A stretch of DNA of 33,555 nucleotides from Bacteroidota bacterium (GTDB taxonomy: Bacteria; Bacteroidota; Bacteroidia; Bacteroidales; UBA7960), in NCBI GenBank assembly GCA_007694165.1, contig RECE01000274.1, forward strand, positions 1 through 33,555, in the 5' to 3' direction. Positions 7,420 to 15,096 of this stretch are shown piece after piece. A program made the position numbers and the translations under genes. Within the stretch, counting starts at the first letter, position 1. Every line of letters starts with the position of its first letter. Under the pieces are notes generated by a model. The model worked only from the letters and a program-made list of their open reading frames with translations. It made no database searches and was not told the origin of the DNA.

Positions 7420-8820
7420 ATGATAGAAAAGCAGAAAACTATCCTCGCTCCGGTCACGGTATCGGGAGTTGGTCTCCATACCGGACAAACGGTTACGTTA
7501 AGTTTTAAACCTGCACCGGAAGATTCAGGCATCAGATTTCTAAGGACCGATATGCAGGAAGAAATGTTTATTGAAGCAGATGCAGATTATGTGATTGATA
7601 CTTCGCGAGGCACTACCATTGAGAAAGAAGGCGTCAGGCTTTTAACCGTAGAACATGTTCTTGCGGCTATTACCGGAATGGATATTGATAATGTCATTGT
7701 AGAAGTTGACTGCGAAGAAATGCCCATCATGGATGGCAGCAGTAAGTATTACGTTGAAGCCCTGGAAAAAGCAGGTATCCGCCAACAGGAAGCACCTCGT
7801 CAGTATTTCGAAATACAGGAAACCGTAAGGTTTTATGATGAGGAAAAGGATTGTGAGTTTATTGCTATTCCTGCAGATAAATACCGCTTATCTTGTATGA
7901 TTGACTTCAATTCCAGTGTGCTGGGTTCGCAGTATGCTACCCTTGATGACATTAAAGATTTCAAGGATAATATTGCTCCCTGTCGTACTTTTGTTTTTCT
8001 GCATGAGCTTGAGGTTCTGCTTTCCAATAATCTTATAAAAGGGGGAGATTTAAGCAATGCTATCGTTTTTGTGGATCGACCAGTTGAACAACCCGAGCTA
8101 GACAGGCTCGCCAAACTGTTTAACAAACCTTCGGTGGAAGTGAAAACCGAAGGAATCCTCAACAATCTCGAACCCTATTTTGCCAATGAACCGGCAAGAC
8201 ATAAACTGCTGGATGTTGTAGGCGACTTAACCCTGGCAGGAAAAAGAATCAAAGGGCACATTGTAGCTACAAAACCCGGACATGCTTCCAATGTGAAGTT
8301 TGCAAGACATATCAAAAAACTCATCAAAAAGAAGATTGCCGAACAACATATTCCCGTTTACAATCCCGATGAAAAGCCTGTATATGATATCAATGATATC
8401 AAAGGAATGCTTCCGCACAGGTATCCCTTTTTACTTGTAGACAAGATTATTGAAATAAGTGATTCGCATATAGTGGGAGTCAAGAATGTGACCATGAATG
8501 AATCCTTCTTCACAGGTCATTTTCCCAACGAACCGGTTATGCCAGGCGTATTGGCGATCGAATCCATGGCCCAAACCGGTGGAATTCTCATTCTCTCAAC
8601 GGTAGAAGACCCGGAGAATTACAGCACCTATTTTCTGAAAATTGACAATGTGAAATTTAAACAGAAAGTAATACCGGGCGATACACTTATTCTCAAATGC
8701 AGCTTGATTTCTCCGGTAAGAAGAGGTATATGCCACATGAGATGTATTGGTTATGTCGGCTCAAAAGTGGTACTGGAATCTGAATTAATGGCACAAATTG
8801 TTAAAAAACCCAACTTATAA
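7420..8820 (+). CDS. lpxC-fabZ: Bifunctional LpxC deacetylase / FabZ dehydratase fusion
   Basis: The N-terminal part (about 1-310) is UDP-3-O-acyl-N-acetylglucosamine deacetylase, the zinc enzyme of the committed step of lipid A synthesis. Zinc ligands are His79 (VEHVLAA), His261 and Asp265 (ARHKLLDVVGD); Glu78 and His288 (KPGHASN) are the catalytic acid/base residues. The C-terminal part (about 318-466) is 3-hydroxyacyl-ACP dehydratase FabZ, with LPHRYPFLLVDKI (331-343), catalytic His367 in TGHFPNEPVMPG and Glu381 in AIESMAQTGG. The two enzymes draw on the same 3-hydroxyacyl-ACP pool, so the fusion couples the branch point between lipid A and fatty acid elongation. This fusion is typical of Bacteroidota. 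The stop overlaps the start of lpxA by one base (TAATG), suggesting translational coupling. Confidence 0.97.
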   Translation: MIEKQKTILAPVTVSGVGLHTGQTVTLSFKPAPEDSGIRFLRTDMQEEMFIEADADYVIDTSRGTTIEKEGVRLLTVEHVLAAITGMDIDNVIVEVDCEEMPIMDGSSKYYVEALEKAGIRQQEAPRQYFEIQETVRFYDEEKDCEFIAIPADKYRLSCMIDFNSSVLGSQYATLDDIKDFKDNIAPCRTFVFLHELEVLLSNNLIKGGDLSNAIVFVDRPVEQPELDRLAKLFNKPSVEVKTEGILNNLEPYFANEPARHKLLDVVGDLTLAGKRIKGHIVATKPGHASNVKFARHIKKLIKKKIAEQHIPVYNPDEKPVYDINDIKGMLPHRYPFLLVDKIIEISDSHIVGVKNVTMNESFFTGHFPNEPVMPGVLAIESMAQTGGILILSTVEDPENYSTYFLKIDNVKFKQKVIPGDTLILKCSLISPVRRGICHMRCIGYVGSKVVLESELMAQIVKKPNL

Positions 8821-9608
8821 TGAATCAACCTTTAGCGTACGTTCATCCCCAGGCAAAAATTGCCCGTAATGTAGTAATTGAACCCTTTGTTACCATCCAT
8901 AAAAATGTGGAAATTGGAGAGGGAACCTGGATAGGTTCCAACGTTACCATTATGGAGGGTGCGAGAATTGGAAAAAACTGCAAAATATTTCCCGGAGCAG
9001 TAATATCAGCTATCCCCCAGGATTTAAAGTATGAGGGAGAAGATACTATCGTGGAAATTGGCAACAACACCACCATCAGGGAATTTGTTACCATTAACAG
9101 GGGAACAAAAGCCAATTACAAAACCTCAATAGGCGATAACTGCTTGCTAATGGCATATGTGCACATAGCGCATGACTGCGTAGTAGGTAATAATTGTATC
9201 CTTGCCAATGCTGCTACTCTTGCCGGCCATATTACCATCCAGGATTATGCTATTATTGGTGGTTTATCGGCGGTGCATCAGTTTGTAAATATCGGGCCTC
9301 ATGTTATGATTTCCGGTGGTTCTCTGGTTCGTAAGGATGTTCCTCCCTATACCAAGGCAGCCCGCGATCCCCTTTCCTTTGTAGGAATCAACTCCATTGG
9401 CTTGCGCAGAAGGGGTTTTACTTCTGAGAAAATCAACGAGATACAAGAGATTTACAGGATTATATATCTGAGAAAACTGAATGTCAGCAGGGCTGTTGCC
9501 GTGATTGAAACTGAAATGCCAGCCACGCCCGAGAGAGACGAAATTATTTCGTTTATCACAGGGTCAAGCCGGGGAATCATGAAAGGATATACATTCAATA
9601 AAGAATAG
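8820..9608 (+). CDS. lpxA: UDP-N-acetylglucosamine acyltransferase LpxA
   Basis: LpxA transfers a 3-hydroxyacyl chain from ACP to the 3-OH of UDP-GlcNAc, the first step of lipid A synthesis. At 262 residues it has the normal family length. Hexapeptide repeats forming a left-handed beta-helix cover about 1-190, and a helical C-terminal domain follows. The catalytic His is His118 in VHIAHDCVVGNNC (His115 is the nearby second His); GGLSAVHQFVNIG (147-159) and LRRRGFTSEKI (195-205) are LpxA signatures. The ATG overlaps the lpxC-fabZ stop by one base, so translation of the two is very likely coupled. Confidence 0.97.
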   Translation: MNQPLAYVHPQAKIARNVVIEPFVTIHKNVEIGEGTWIGSNVTIMEGARIGKNCKIFPGAVISAIPQDLKYEGEDTIVEIGNNTTIREFVTINRGTKANYKTSIGDNCLLMAYVHIAHDCVVGNNCILANAATLAGHITIQDYAIIGGLSAVHQFVNIGPHVMISGGSLVRKDVPPYTKAARDPLSFVGINSIGLRRRGFTSEKINEIQEIYRIIYLRKLNVSRAVAVIETEMPATPERDEIISFITGSSRGIMKGYTFNKE

Positions 9609-9664
9609 AATATCCCTTTTTTAGCAGATTGTTTTCTTGTCTTATTCAAAATCAGATTTGCAGT

Positions 9665-10273
9665 TTGAAAATAATTCTCGATAATATTGGCAAGAAATAC
9701 AATTACCACTGGATTTTCCGGAATCTGAACCAGGAATTAGCCGGGCCTTCCCATTGGGGAGTTTTAGGCAACAATGGTTCCGGGAAATCCACTTTATTGA
9801 AATTACTTACCGGGTTTTTAAGTCCCAGCGAAGGCTCCATTAAATGGGATGAGGAACTAACCAATACCACCATATTCCGATACATAGGTATTGCGTCTCC
9901 CCACCTTGAATTGATTGAAGAGTTTTCCCTGATCGAAATACTAACTTTCCATAACAAGTTCAGAAGTTTTATTGATGAAAACACAGTCCAATCATTGGTT
10001 GGACTTTCCGGCCTGGGAAAAAATGCCGATAAACCCCTTAGGTATTATTCTTCAGGTATGAAGCAAAGAGTAAAGCTTATTCTTGCCATTATGAGCAATA
10101 ACCCCCTTATTATTCTTGATGAACCCTGTTCTAATCTTGATGAACAATCTATAGCATGGTATCAACAGCTTGTGAAAGATTTTACCGCCGACAGGCTATT
10201 GATTATCGGTTCAAACGATAAGGATACAGAGTGTTTCAGCTGCCAGCATTTTATCAACCTGTCTGTTTTGTAA
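9665..10273 (+). CDS. Lone ABC-type ATP-binding protein, degenerate Q and H loops
   Basis: A 202-residue ABC ATPase. Walker A is GNNGSGKST (35-43), the signature is YSSGMKQR (128-135) and Walker B is LIILDEPCSNLD (148-159). The Q-loop position reads GIASPH with no Gln, and the switch (H-loop) region reads IIGSND instead of xxxTH, so hydrolysis may be unusual. No permease gene is adjacent: lpxA lies 56 bases upstream and the serpin gene converges from downstream. I used the TTG at 9665 because relatives begin MKIxLxNIxKKY; another TTG at 9629 would add 12 residues and no ATG is available. The size and layout recall CcmA-like small ATPases, but no partner is seen, so the transported substrate is unknown. 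Confidence 0.82.
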   Translation: MKIILDNIGKKYNYHWIFRNLNQELAGPSHWGVLGNNGSGKSTLLKLLTGFLSPSEGSIKWDEELTNTTIFRYIGIASPHLELIEEFSLIEILTFHNKFRSFIDENTVQSLVGLSGLGKNADKPLRYYSSGMKQRVKLILAIMSNNPLIILDEPCSNLDEQSIAWYQQLVKDFTADRLLIIGSNDKDTECFSCQHFINLSVL

Positions 10274-10302
10274 AATCAAATTTCAAACAATTAAAGCCTT
10301 CC

Positions 10303-11541
10303 TTACAGGGAGGGATCTCCTGTTTTTCCCATGAAAAGGATGGAGTTGTTGCTGTTTTCTTTAATGAAATACAGAAACGGTCGGTTTGCCCTGAAAACCG
10401 TGGGCTGTTCACCTACAACAGCTGATTTTCTTATGATTACAACTGCCGTGGAAGCTGCTGCCTCAGTACCTTCTTCATTGACATCAATATAGGCCTGGTG
10501 GATGATTTTGTCGATTTTCAAATCCAGCATTCCTGTCATCTTGCTGAAATCTGCCTTGTTGGTAAATGCCAAAGGCATACCCATTGCCGACATGGTTTGT
10601 TCAAGATCAAAGGAAGCCCGCACCTTAAATGAAGGCAAATACACTTCCACTGGCTGTTTTACAGTTGTTTCAGTTATTTTCGAGTATGTAGCAGGATTCA
10701 TTTCTGCAATAAAACTGTCAATATTCTTACCTTCTGCCGGCAATACAATCACCATCGAGAAATCTCCTCCTTCATATTCCAGCTCAAGCATTTGAAATTT
10801 GTCATTCTCAAAATAAGCCAGAGTATCTTTCATAAACATAAAAGAAACATCTTTGGGAGTATCCGGAGTAACGAAAAAGGTATGGGTATGGGTTCCCTGT
10901 TTGTCAAAGGCTATTTTCCATTGAGAAAGAAAATAAATGGCATTGACCAGAACCAGCCTGGTATCTTCTATCAGAACACCCGGTTTTATGAGTTCTTCAA
11001 TCAGGTTATTGGTGTTATCCATCACCCATTGGTTGATTCTTTGTCTGATAGCTTCCCGGTCGCCTGTATAATCTACCTCATAAAGTGCAGAATTATAGAA
11101 TTGGTTTAAGATTTGAAAATAGGATTCAAGGAAATGGTAATCTTCCTGTGGCCAGAGTGAGTTGGCAATCTCCAGTCTGTCACCTTTTTTCCCTTTGGTT
11201 TCTATGGTTTTCATCCATTGACTAAAAGATTGATGAAAGATATTCTGGTCAGGATGAAAATGCAATGTTTTTGCCATTTGCTCTGCTGTTTCGCCTGCTG
11301 CCCCTGCATAAGTCATGGCAAGAGCTGTTGAAATGCTAAAAGGGGAGATGACAACATTGGCATCTTTTCCTGTATTTACTGCATTAAATATATCAAAAGC
11401 AAAATAATTATTCTTTTCAGCTATTGCATGTTCTGTCATAGGTTCATTGTTTTGGAGTGCTTTTTTCCCCTTTGGATTGCAGGCCATTATTGCTGTGGCC
11501 ATTAAGAAATAAACGGTTAATCTTCTTATCAATACAGTCAT
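10303..11541 (-). CDS. Serpin (serine protease inhibitor), lipoprotein
   Basis: A 412-residue serpin that should trap proteases by the suicide-substrate mechanism. The ATG at 11541 gives a lipoprotein signal ending in IMAC (Cys21); an upstream ATG at 11592 would bury that signal. Serpin core signatures are SPFSISTALAMTYAGA (66-81), LVNAIYFLSQWK (198-209) and the C-terminal NRPFLYFIKEN...ILFMGKTGDP. The reactive loop is inhibitory in type: hinge EEGTEAAASTAVVI (356-369) with small residues. Counting P17 at Glu356 puts P1 at Lys372 (Arg371-Lys372-Ser373), so trypsin-like, Lys/Arg-specific proteases are the expected targets. The protein is probably surface or periplasmic. It lies downstream of a sensor-kinase gene on the same strand, separated by 142 bases with an inverted repeat. 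Confidence 0.94.
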   Translation of the reverse strand: MTVLIRRLTVYFLMATAIMACNPKGKKALQNNEPMTEHAIAEKNNYFAFDIFNAVNTGKDANVVISPFSISTALAMTYAGAAGETAEQMAKTLHFHPDQNIFHQSFSQWMKTIETKGKKGDRLEIANSLWPQEDYHFLESYFQILNQFYNSALYEVDYTGDREAIRQRINQWVMDNTNNLIEELIKPGVLIEDTRLVLVNAIYFLSQWKIAFDKQGTHTHTFFVTPDTPKDVSFMFMKDTLAYFENDKFQMLELEYEGGDFSMVIVLPAEGKNIDSFIAEMNPATYSKITETTVKQPVEVYLPSFKVRASFDLEQTMSAMGMPLAFTNKADFSKMTGMLDLKIDKIIHQAYIDVNEEGTEAAASTAVVIIRKSAVVGEQPTVFRANRPFLYFIKENSNNSILFMGKTGDPSL

Positions 11542-11625
11542 AACATTGTTGTTTAAGTTGTTTTGGTGACCATGTTCCTGTTTAGGAGTCATTCTGTCTT
11601 TCGATCGTAAGGGTTTTCGGGGAGA

Positions 11626-11658
11626 GCAAAATTCTTTACAATAAGGTTTGAATTTTGC
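11626..11658. repeat. Perfect 9-bp inverted repeat upstream of the serpin gene
   Basis: GCAAAATTC (11626-11634) and GAATTTTGC (11650-11658) are perfect inverted copies separated by 15 bases. They lie between the end of the sensor-kinase gene and the serpin start, 85-117 bases before the serpin ATG. There is no T run on the serpin side, so it does not look like a terminator. An operator for a dimeric regulator is possible. Confidence 0.5.
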
Positions 11659-11683
11659 ATCCCGGATTACCTTCTAACAATAG

Positions 11684-12799
11684 TTATTCCAAATCGGGTA
11701 TTTTTACGGTAACTTTTACTCCATGGTGTTTTTCAGATTGAATGGTAATCTCTCCATCGAGTTTTTGAACCTGTGCCTGGCAGATTACAAGTCCAAGCCC
11801 GATTCCTTTTTCGTTGTTGGTTCCTATAGTTTTTGGGTGTGGAGTGTCGAGTTTGAAAACATTCTCCAAAACTTCTTTTTCCATACCCACTCCCTCATCT
11901 TCAACCATAATTATATTCACATTGTCAACCTTTTCCAGTTTCACAGAGATACCGCTGCCTACATAGGAGTATTTAATTGCATTTTTGAGCAATTCAGAAA
12001 CAATGTCTCTCACAATCCTTTGGTCGGTATACATGGTTAGTTTTTCCGGAAGGGTCCTGCTCACTGTAATCCTTTTATCGTTTAGCAAGGGCTCAAAATC
12101 CTGAAGTAGCTCCATTAACAACTTCTCAGCATTAAAAGGAAGAACAGAAGGCAGTGTTATTTCTGTTTCAATATGATCCCATTTTATGAGACCATTGACA
12201 AACTGATACAGTTCAGTACTGTCAACAAGCAAAAAATTGGAAAGTTTTTTTATTTCCTCTATGTCAATGGTATTGTTTTGCAATTCATCGTGCAGAAATT
12301 CTGCCACTCCTTTTACTCCCGTAAGTGCATCTTTAATATCGTGGGTCATAATGGAGAAGAATCTGGTTTTGATGATATTCATCATCCTGATATCCTCCCT
12401 GGCTTTTTTCAGTGCCAGATGTGTTTGCACCCTTGCCAGCAGCTCTTCCGCATTGAAAGGTTTAAGAATGTAATCGACAGCACCGGATTTAAAGCCCTTG
12501 ATTACCTCACTGCTATGGTCGTTGCTGGTGAGAAATATAACAGGGATTTTTTTGGTGATACCTCTCTTGTTTAACTCGCTGCAAACCTCAAAACCCGAAA
12601 GGCCCTGCATAAATACATCCAGCAGAATCATATCGGGCTCAATGTCTTTTATCGTCTCCAACGCTTCCTCTCCTGAGTTAACACTAAAAAAAAGATAGTT
12701 CTTTCTGAACAAAATCTTCTCCAGTGCTTTTATTACTGAAGGATCATCGTCAACGATCATTATTTTGAATGGGCTGATGGTTATATCTCTTTTTTCCAT
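11684..12799 (-). CDS. Receiver domain - histidine kinase protein
   Basis: A soluble 371-residue signalling protein with an N-terminal receiver domain and a C-terminal kinase. The receiver (about 12-130) has Asp17/18/19, phospho-acceptor Asp61 in LLDVFMQG, Thr91 and Lys113 in ILKPF. The kinase has an H-box with His153 in SIMTHDIKDAL, N-box Asn273 in ELLKNAIKYS, G1 box EDEGVGM (300-306) and G2 box GIGLGLVIC (332-340). There is no membrane segment, so it probably takes phosphate or a signal from another kinase rather than sensing outside directly. It is oriented toward the serpin gene on the same strand, which suggests a functional link but does not prove one. Confidence 0.93.
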   Translation of the reverse strand: MEKRDITISPFKIMIVDDDPSVIKALEKILFRKNYLFFSVNSGEEALETIKDIEPDMILLDVFMQGLSGFEVCSELNKRGITKKIPVIFLTSNDHSSEVIKGFKSGAVDYILKPFNAEELLARVQTHLALKKAREDIRMMNIIKTRFFSIMTHDIKDALTGVKGVAEFLHDELQNNTIDIEEIKKLSNFLLVDSTELYQFVNGLIKWDHIETEITLPSVLPFNAEKLLMELLQDFEPLLNDKRITVSRTLPEKLTMYTDQRIVRDIVSELLKNAIKYSYVGSGISVKLEKVDNVNIIMVEDEGVGMEKEVLENVFKLDTPHPKTIGTNNEKGIGLGLVICQAQVQKLDGEITIQSEKHHGVKVTVKIPDLE

Positions 12800-12976
12800 T
12801 TGACTTAATGCTGTGTTTATCGTTTCAATTTCGCTTACAAGATAGTAAAAATGCCTTTAGAATTTGGAAAAAGATTGCATAAGAAAAAACTTCTCATTTG
12901 AAGGCAAAAGTTTTGCTCAGAGTCTTTTCCGGGTAAAACTACCAGAATGCTTCCATAGCATTTTCCGTATTTTTAC

Positions 12977-13008
12977 TTGTTAATACTTTGGAAAAAGAGG
13001 TATATTTG
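12977..13008 (+). promoter_or_regulatory. Predicted promoter of the first beta-barrel gene
   Basis: TATATTTG at 13001-13008 fits the -7 consensus TAnnTTTG. TTG at 12977-12979 serves as -33 with a 21-base spacer. The leader to the ATG at 13055 would be about 40 bases. The rest of the 12800-13054 gap shows no gene. Confidence 0.65.
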
Positions 13009-13054
13009 TTATCCAATAATGTTTGTTTAATAGTTAAAACAAAAAATAAAGCTG

Positions 13055-13861
13055 ATGAAGCCATTTTTTCCCCTTTGTTTCGGTTTGTTACTCTTTTTAT
13101 TGATGCCGCTGGAAGGTGAAAGTCAGAGCAGGTCTCCTGTTTATAACACTCGTTCATCTTTTCAGCCTCCCAGTCAGTCTCGTCCTCCGGGTGGTACCCG
13201 ACGTCCGCTGACACCCTCCAGACGAGCCCTTTCACTTCTCGATCTGGGCTGGGAAATTGGAGGCAACATTGGCACCTCTCATTCGCTTACCGATGTTAGT
13301 GGTAACTCAGTCGATCAAAGACCTTCTTTTCTGAATACCCAATGGAGCACTACCAGCATCAACCTGGGTGGTTTTGCACGCTATAGATTCCATCCATTGT
13401 TTGCTGTGAAAACATCCCTTAATTATGGCAGGGTGCATGGTGCTGACTCCCTTGCAGAAGGCAGAACAAGAGATTTTTATTTTGACAACAATATTATAGA
13501 ACTTGCACTAATATATGAAGTCCATTTGCCAACAGGCTCATTTAATTTTCCCTTTGGTGTTTATGGCTTTGTTGGTCTTGCAGGCTTTTACCACAATCCC
13601 AATCTTACAGTGCCCAACCCGCCACCCCATGATTTTACCGAAGATGATTTCAGCAGATTTCAACCTGCTATACCCATGGGAATAGGTGTTAATTATGCCA
13701 TCAACCGTGAATGGAAGATTGGATACGAAGTAGGATGGAGAAAAACATTCTTTGATTACCTGGATGGATTTACCCGACCCTGGAGCAGGGGAAGTGACAG
13801 TTATTACTTTGGAACCGTAAAAATATCCTACTTCCTTGAGGATACCCGTCGTCGTTGGTAA
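13055..13861 (+). CDS. Outer-membrane beta-barrel protein (DUF6089-like)
   Basis: A 268-residue exported protein. It has a signal peptide (hydrophobic 7-18, cleavage near 24), then a basic, Ser/Pro/Arg-rich linker (about 25-57), then a beta-rich domain with alternating aromatic strands. The pattern WEIGGNIGTSHSLTDVSG (66-83), the periplasmic-turn text FYFDNNIIELALIYEVHLP and the strand GVYGFVGLAGFYHNPN resemble small Bacteroidota barrel proteins of the DUF6089 type, and the chain ends in an aromatic (Trp). It is a paralog of the next gene: both share the IGTSH(S/A), YGFVG and IGYE(V/L)GWR motifs. It has its own promoter and terminator. The role is unknown; I infer only a small outer-membrane porin-like or structural barrel. 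Confidence 0.75.
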   Translation: MKPFFPLCFGLLLFLLMPLEGESQSRSPVYNTRSSFQPPSQSRPPGGTRRPLTPSRRALSLLDLGWEIGGNIGTSHSLTDVSGNSVDQRPSFLNTQWSTTSINLGGFARYRFHPLFAVKTSLNYGRVHGADSLAEGRTRDFYFDNNIIELALIYEVHLPTGSFNFPFGVYGFVGLAGFYHNPNLTVPNPPPHDFTEDDFSRFQPAIPMGIGVNYAINREWKIGYEVGWRKTFFDYLDGFTRPWSRGSDSYYFGTVKISYFLEDTRRRW

Positions 13862-13878
13862 CTAAATACTCAGAGTAC

Positions 13879-13914
13879 AAAGGGCCTTTAACCTGCCGGG
13901 TTGAGGCCTTTTTT
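13879..13914 (+). terminator. Rho-independent terminator after first barrel gene
   Basis: An imperfect stem (GGCCT and TAACC on the left, GGTT and AGGCC on the right, 13883-13908) is followed by TTTTTT. It lies about 20 bases after the stop at 13861. Confidence 0.75.
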
Positions 13915-13954
13915 GTTGTATACGCTTTTTATAGGCAGGATTACTTTTTTTAGT

Positions 13955-13962
13955 TATATTTG
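13955..13962 (+). promoter_or_regulatory. Predicted -7 box of the second beta-barrel gene
   Basis: TATATTTG at 13955-13962 is a full -7 match; no clear -33 TTG stands at the usual distance. Transcription would start about seven bases further on. This rules out the in-frame TTG at 13960 as a start codon and supports the ATG at 14014. Confidence 0.55.
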
Positions 13963-14013
13963 GAACCGGAATTCAAACATATCCTTGATTCAATAAACAA
14001 AAAAAAAGTAAAC

Positions 14014-15012
14014 ATGTCAAATCTTGTTCGCCTAAAATTGTTATGCCTGATTAGCGTGCTTTTCTCCATTTCTGCAATCCCGGCATTTTCGGCAGAAAGC
14101 TCTTCTGAGCAGCAGTTTAGCTTTGAAACAGAAGTGTCCAATGAGGCTCTTTGGGGAAATCAGTCTTTTGAGCTGTTTGCAGAGAGCGATAATTTTTTCC
14201 GTAGACTGTTTGGCGTTAGCAGAAGAACAAATGTCAAGCCCAATAGTCGCTCTCAGAGACATAGCACCTCCCGTCCCAGAAGATATTCACCTCCGGCCAG
14301 TAACAGCCAGAACCCCGATACTTACGAAGGAAAATCAAGGTCATTGCCTTCCAGCGATGGAAATTCTGTTAGAAATACTCCCAAACCACCTCTTGAAAGA
14401 TCCCGCCGTGATCAATATCAGTCTCTTGGTGTTTGGGAGCTGGGTCTAATGATCGGAACCTCTCATGCAATTTCTGATATCGGAGGGAACAAAGGTATTC
14501 CTGTTGGCGACTTTGCCGAATATCATACTACCAATTTTAGTTTGGGCGGTGGACTTTATGGCCGGTATATTATGAATGACTGGTTTGCCATGAACCTGGG
14601 AATGGGTTTTGCCAATCTGAATGCGGAGAGAGAATTTGCCCCTGAAGGCAGTGAAGTATTTCGCTTCAACAATGATATTTTTGAATTTTATGTCAAATCC
14701 GAATTCAGGCTGCCTGCCCTCGCAAGGAGTCCTTTTGATTTGTATGGTTTCGTTGGAATCGGTATCTTCTTTAGTGATGCCAGCATATATGATATAAATG
14801 ACAGGCTTATCAGTACCCAGGATGATTATAGCCAGGTGCAACCTGTAATTCCTTTTGGAGGTGGCTTTTCTGTTAAAATTACTGATAGCTTTCGAATTGG
14901 TTATGAATTAGGATGGAGAAACACCATTTTTCATTATCTTGATGGTGTGAAAAAGGATGAAACATACGATCATTATTTTCTTAACAGTATCAAAATAGGA
15001 TTTATTTTTTAA
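14014..15012 (+). CDS. Outer-membrane beta-barrel protein with long basic linker
   Basis: A 332-residue exported protein paralogous to the gene before it. The signal peptide (hydrophobic 8-23) ends near PAFSA (24-28). A long disordered, Arg/Ser/Pro-rich region spans about 66-135, and a beta-barrel domain covers about 138-332. The shared motifs are WELGLMIGTSHAISDIGG (141-158), FRFNNDIFEFYVKSEF (216-231), YGFVGIGIFF (244-253) and IGYELGWRNTIF (295-306). The last residue is Phe (KIGFIF), the usual barrel-assembly signal. The start at 14014 is supported by the promoter box at 13955 and the signal peptide. The linker is longer than in its paralog. Tandem duplication is the simplest origin. Function unknown. 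Confidence 0.75.
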   Translation: MSNLVRLKLLCLISVLFSISAIPAFSAESSSEQQFSFETEVSNEALWGNQSFELFAESDNFFRRLFGVSRRTNVKPNSRSQRHSTSRPRRYSPPASNSQNPDTYEGKSRSLPSSDGNSVRNTPKPPLERSRRDQYQSLGVWELGLMIGTSHAISDIGGNKGIPVGDFAEYHTTNFSLGGGLYGRYIMNDWFAMNLGMGFANLNAEREFAPEGSEVFRFNNDIFEFYVKSEFRLPALARSPFDLYGFVGIGIFFSDASIYDINDRLISTQDDYSQVQPVIPFGGGFSVKITDSFRIGYELGWRNTIFHYLDGVKKDETYDHYFLNSIKIGFIF

Positions 15013-15060
15013 GCCTTTATTGTTTGAAAAGGTCCTTTAAACATAGTTGATTGTTCACCA

Positions 15061-15091
15061 GGGCTAATATGTATTAGCCCTTTTATTTTTT
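15061..15091 (+). terminator. Rho-independent terminator just before the next start codon
   Basis: GGGCTAAT (15061-15068) and ATTAGCCC (15073-15080) form an 8-bp stem with an ATGT loop, followed by TTTTATTTTTT. It ends only about five bases before the ATG of the erythromycin-esterase gene, leaving no room for a separate promoter after it. Confidence 0.85.
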
Positions 15092-15096
15092 AAGAC

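Noticed and set aside
12945-12966. AATGCT/AGCATT stem-loop as a terminator
   Set aside because: No gene on either strand ends near it; probably chance in AT-rich DNA.
13960-14013. TTG start that would lengthen the second barrel protein by 18 residues
   Set aside because: It lies inside the predicted -7 box TATATTTG and would spoil the signal peptide; the ATG at 14014 is better.
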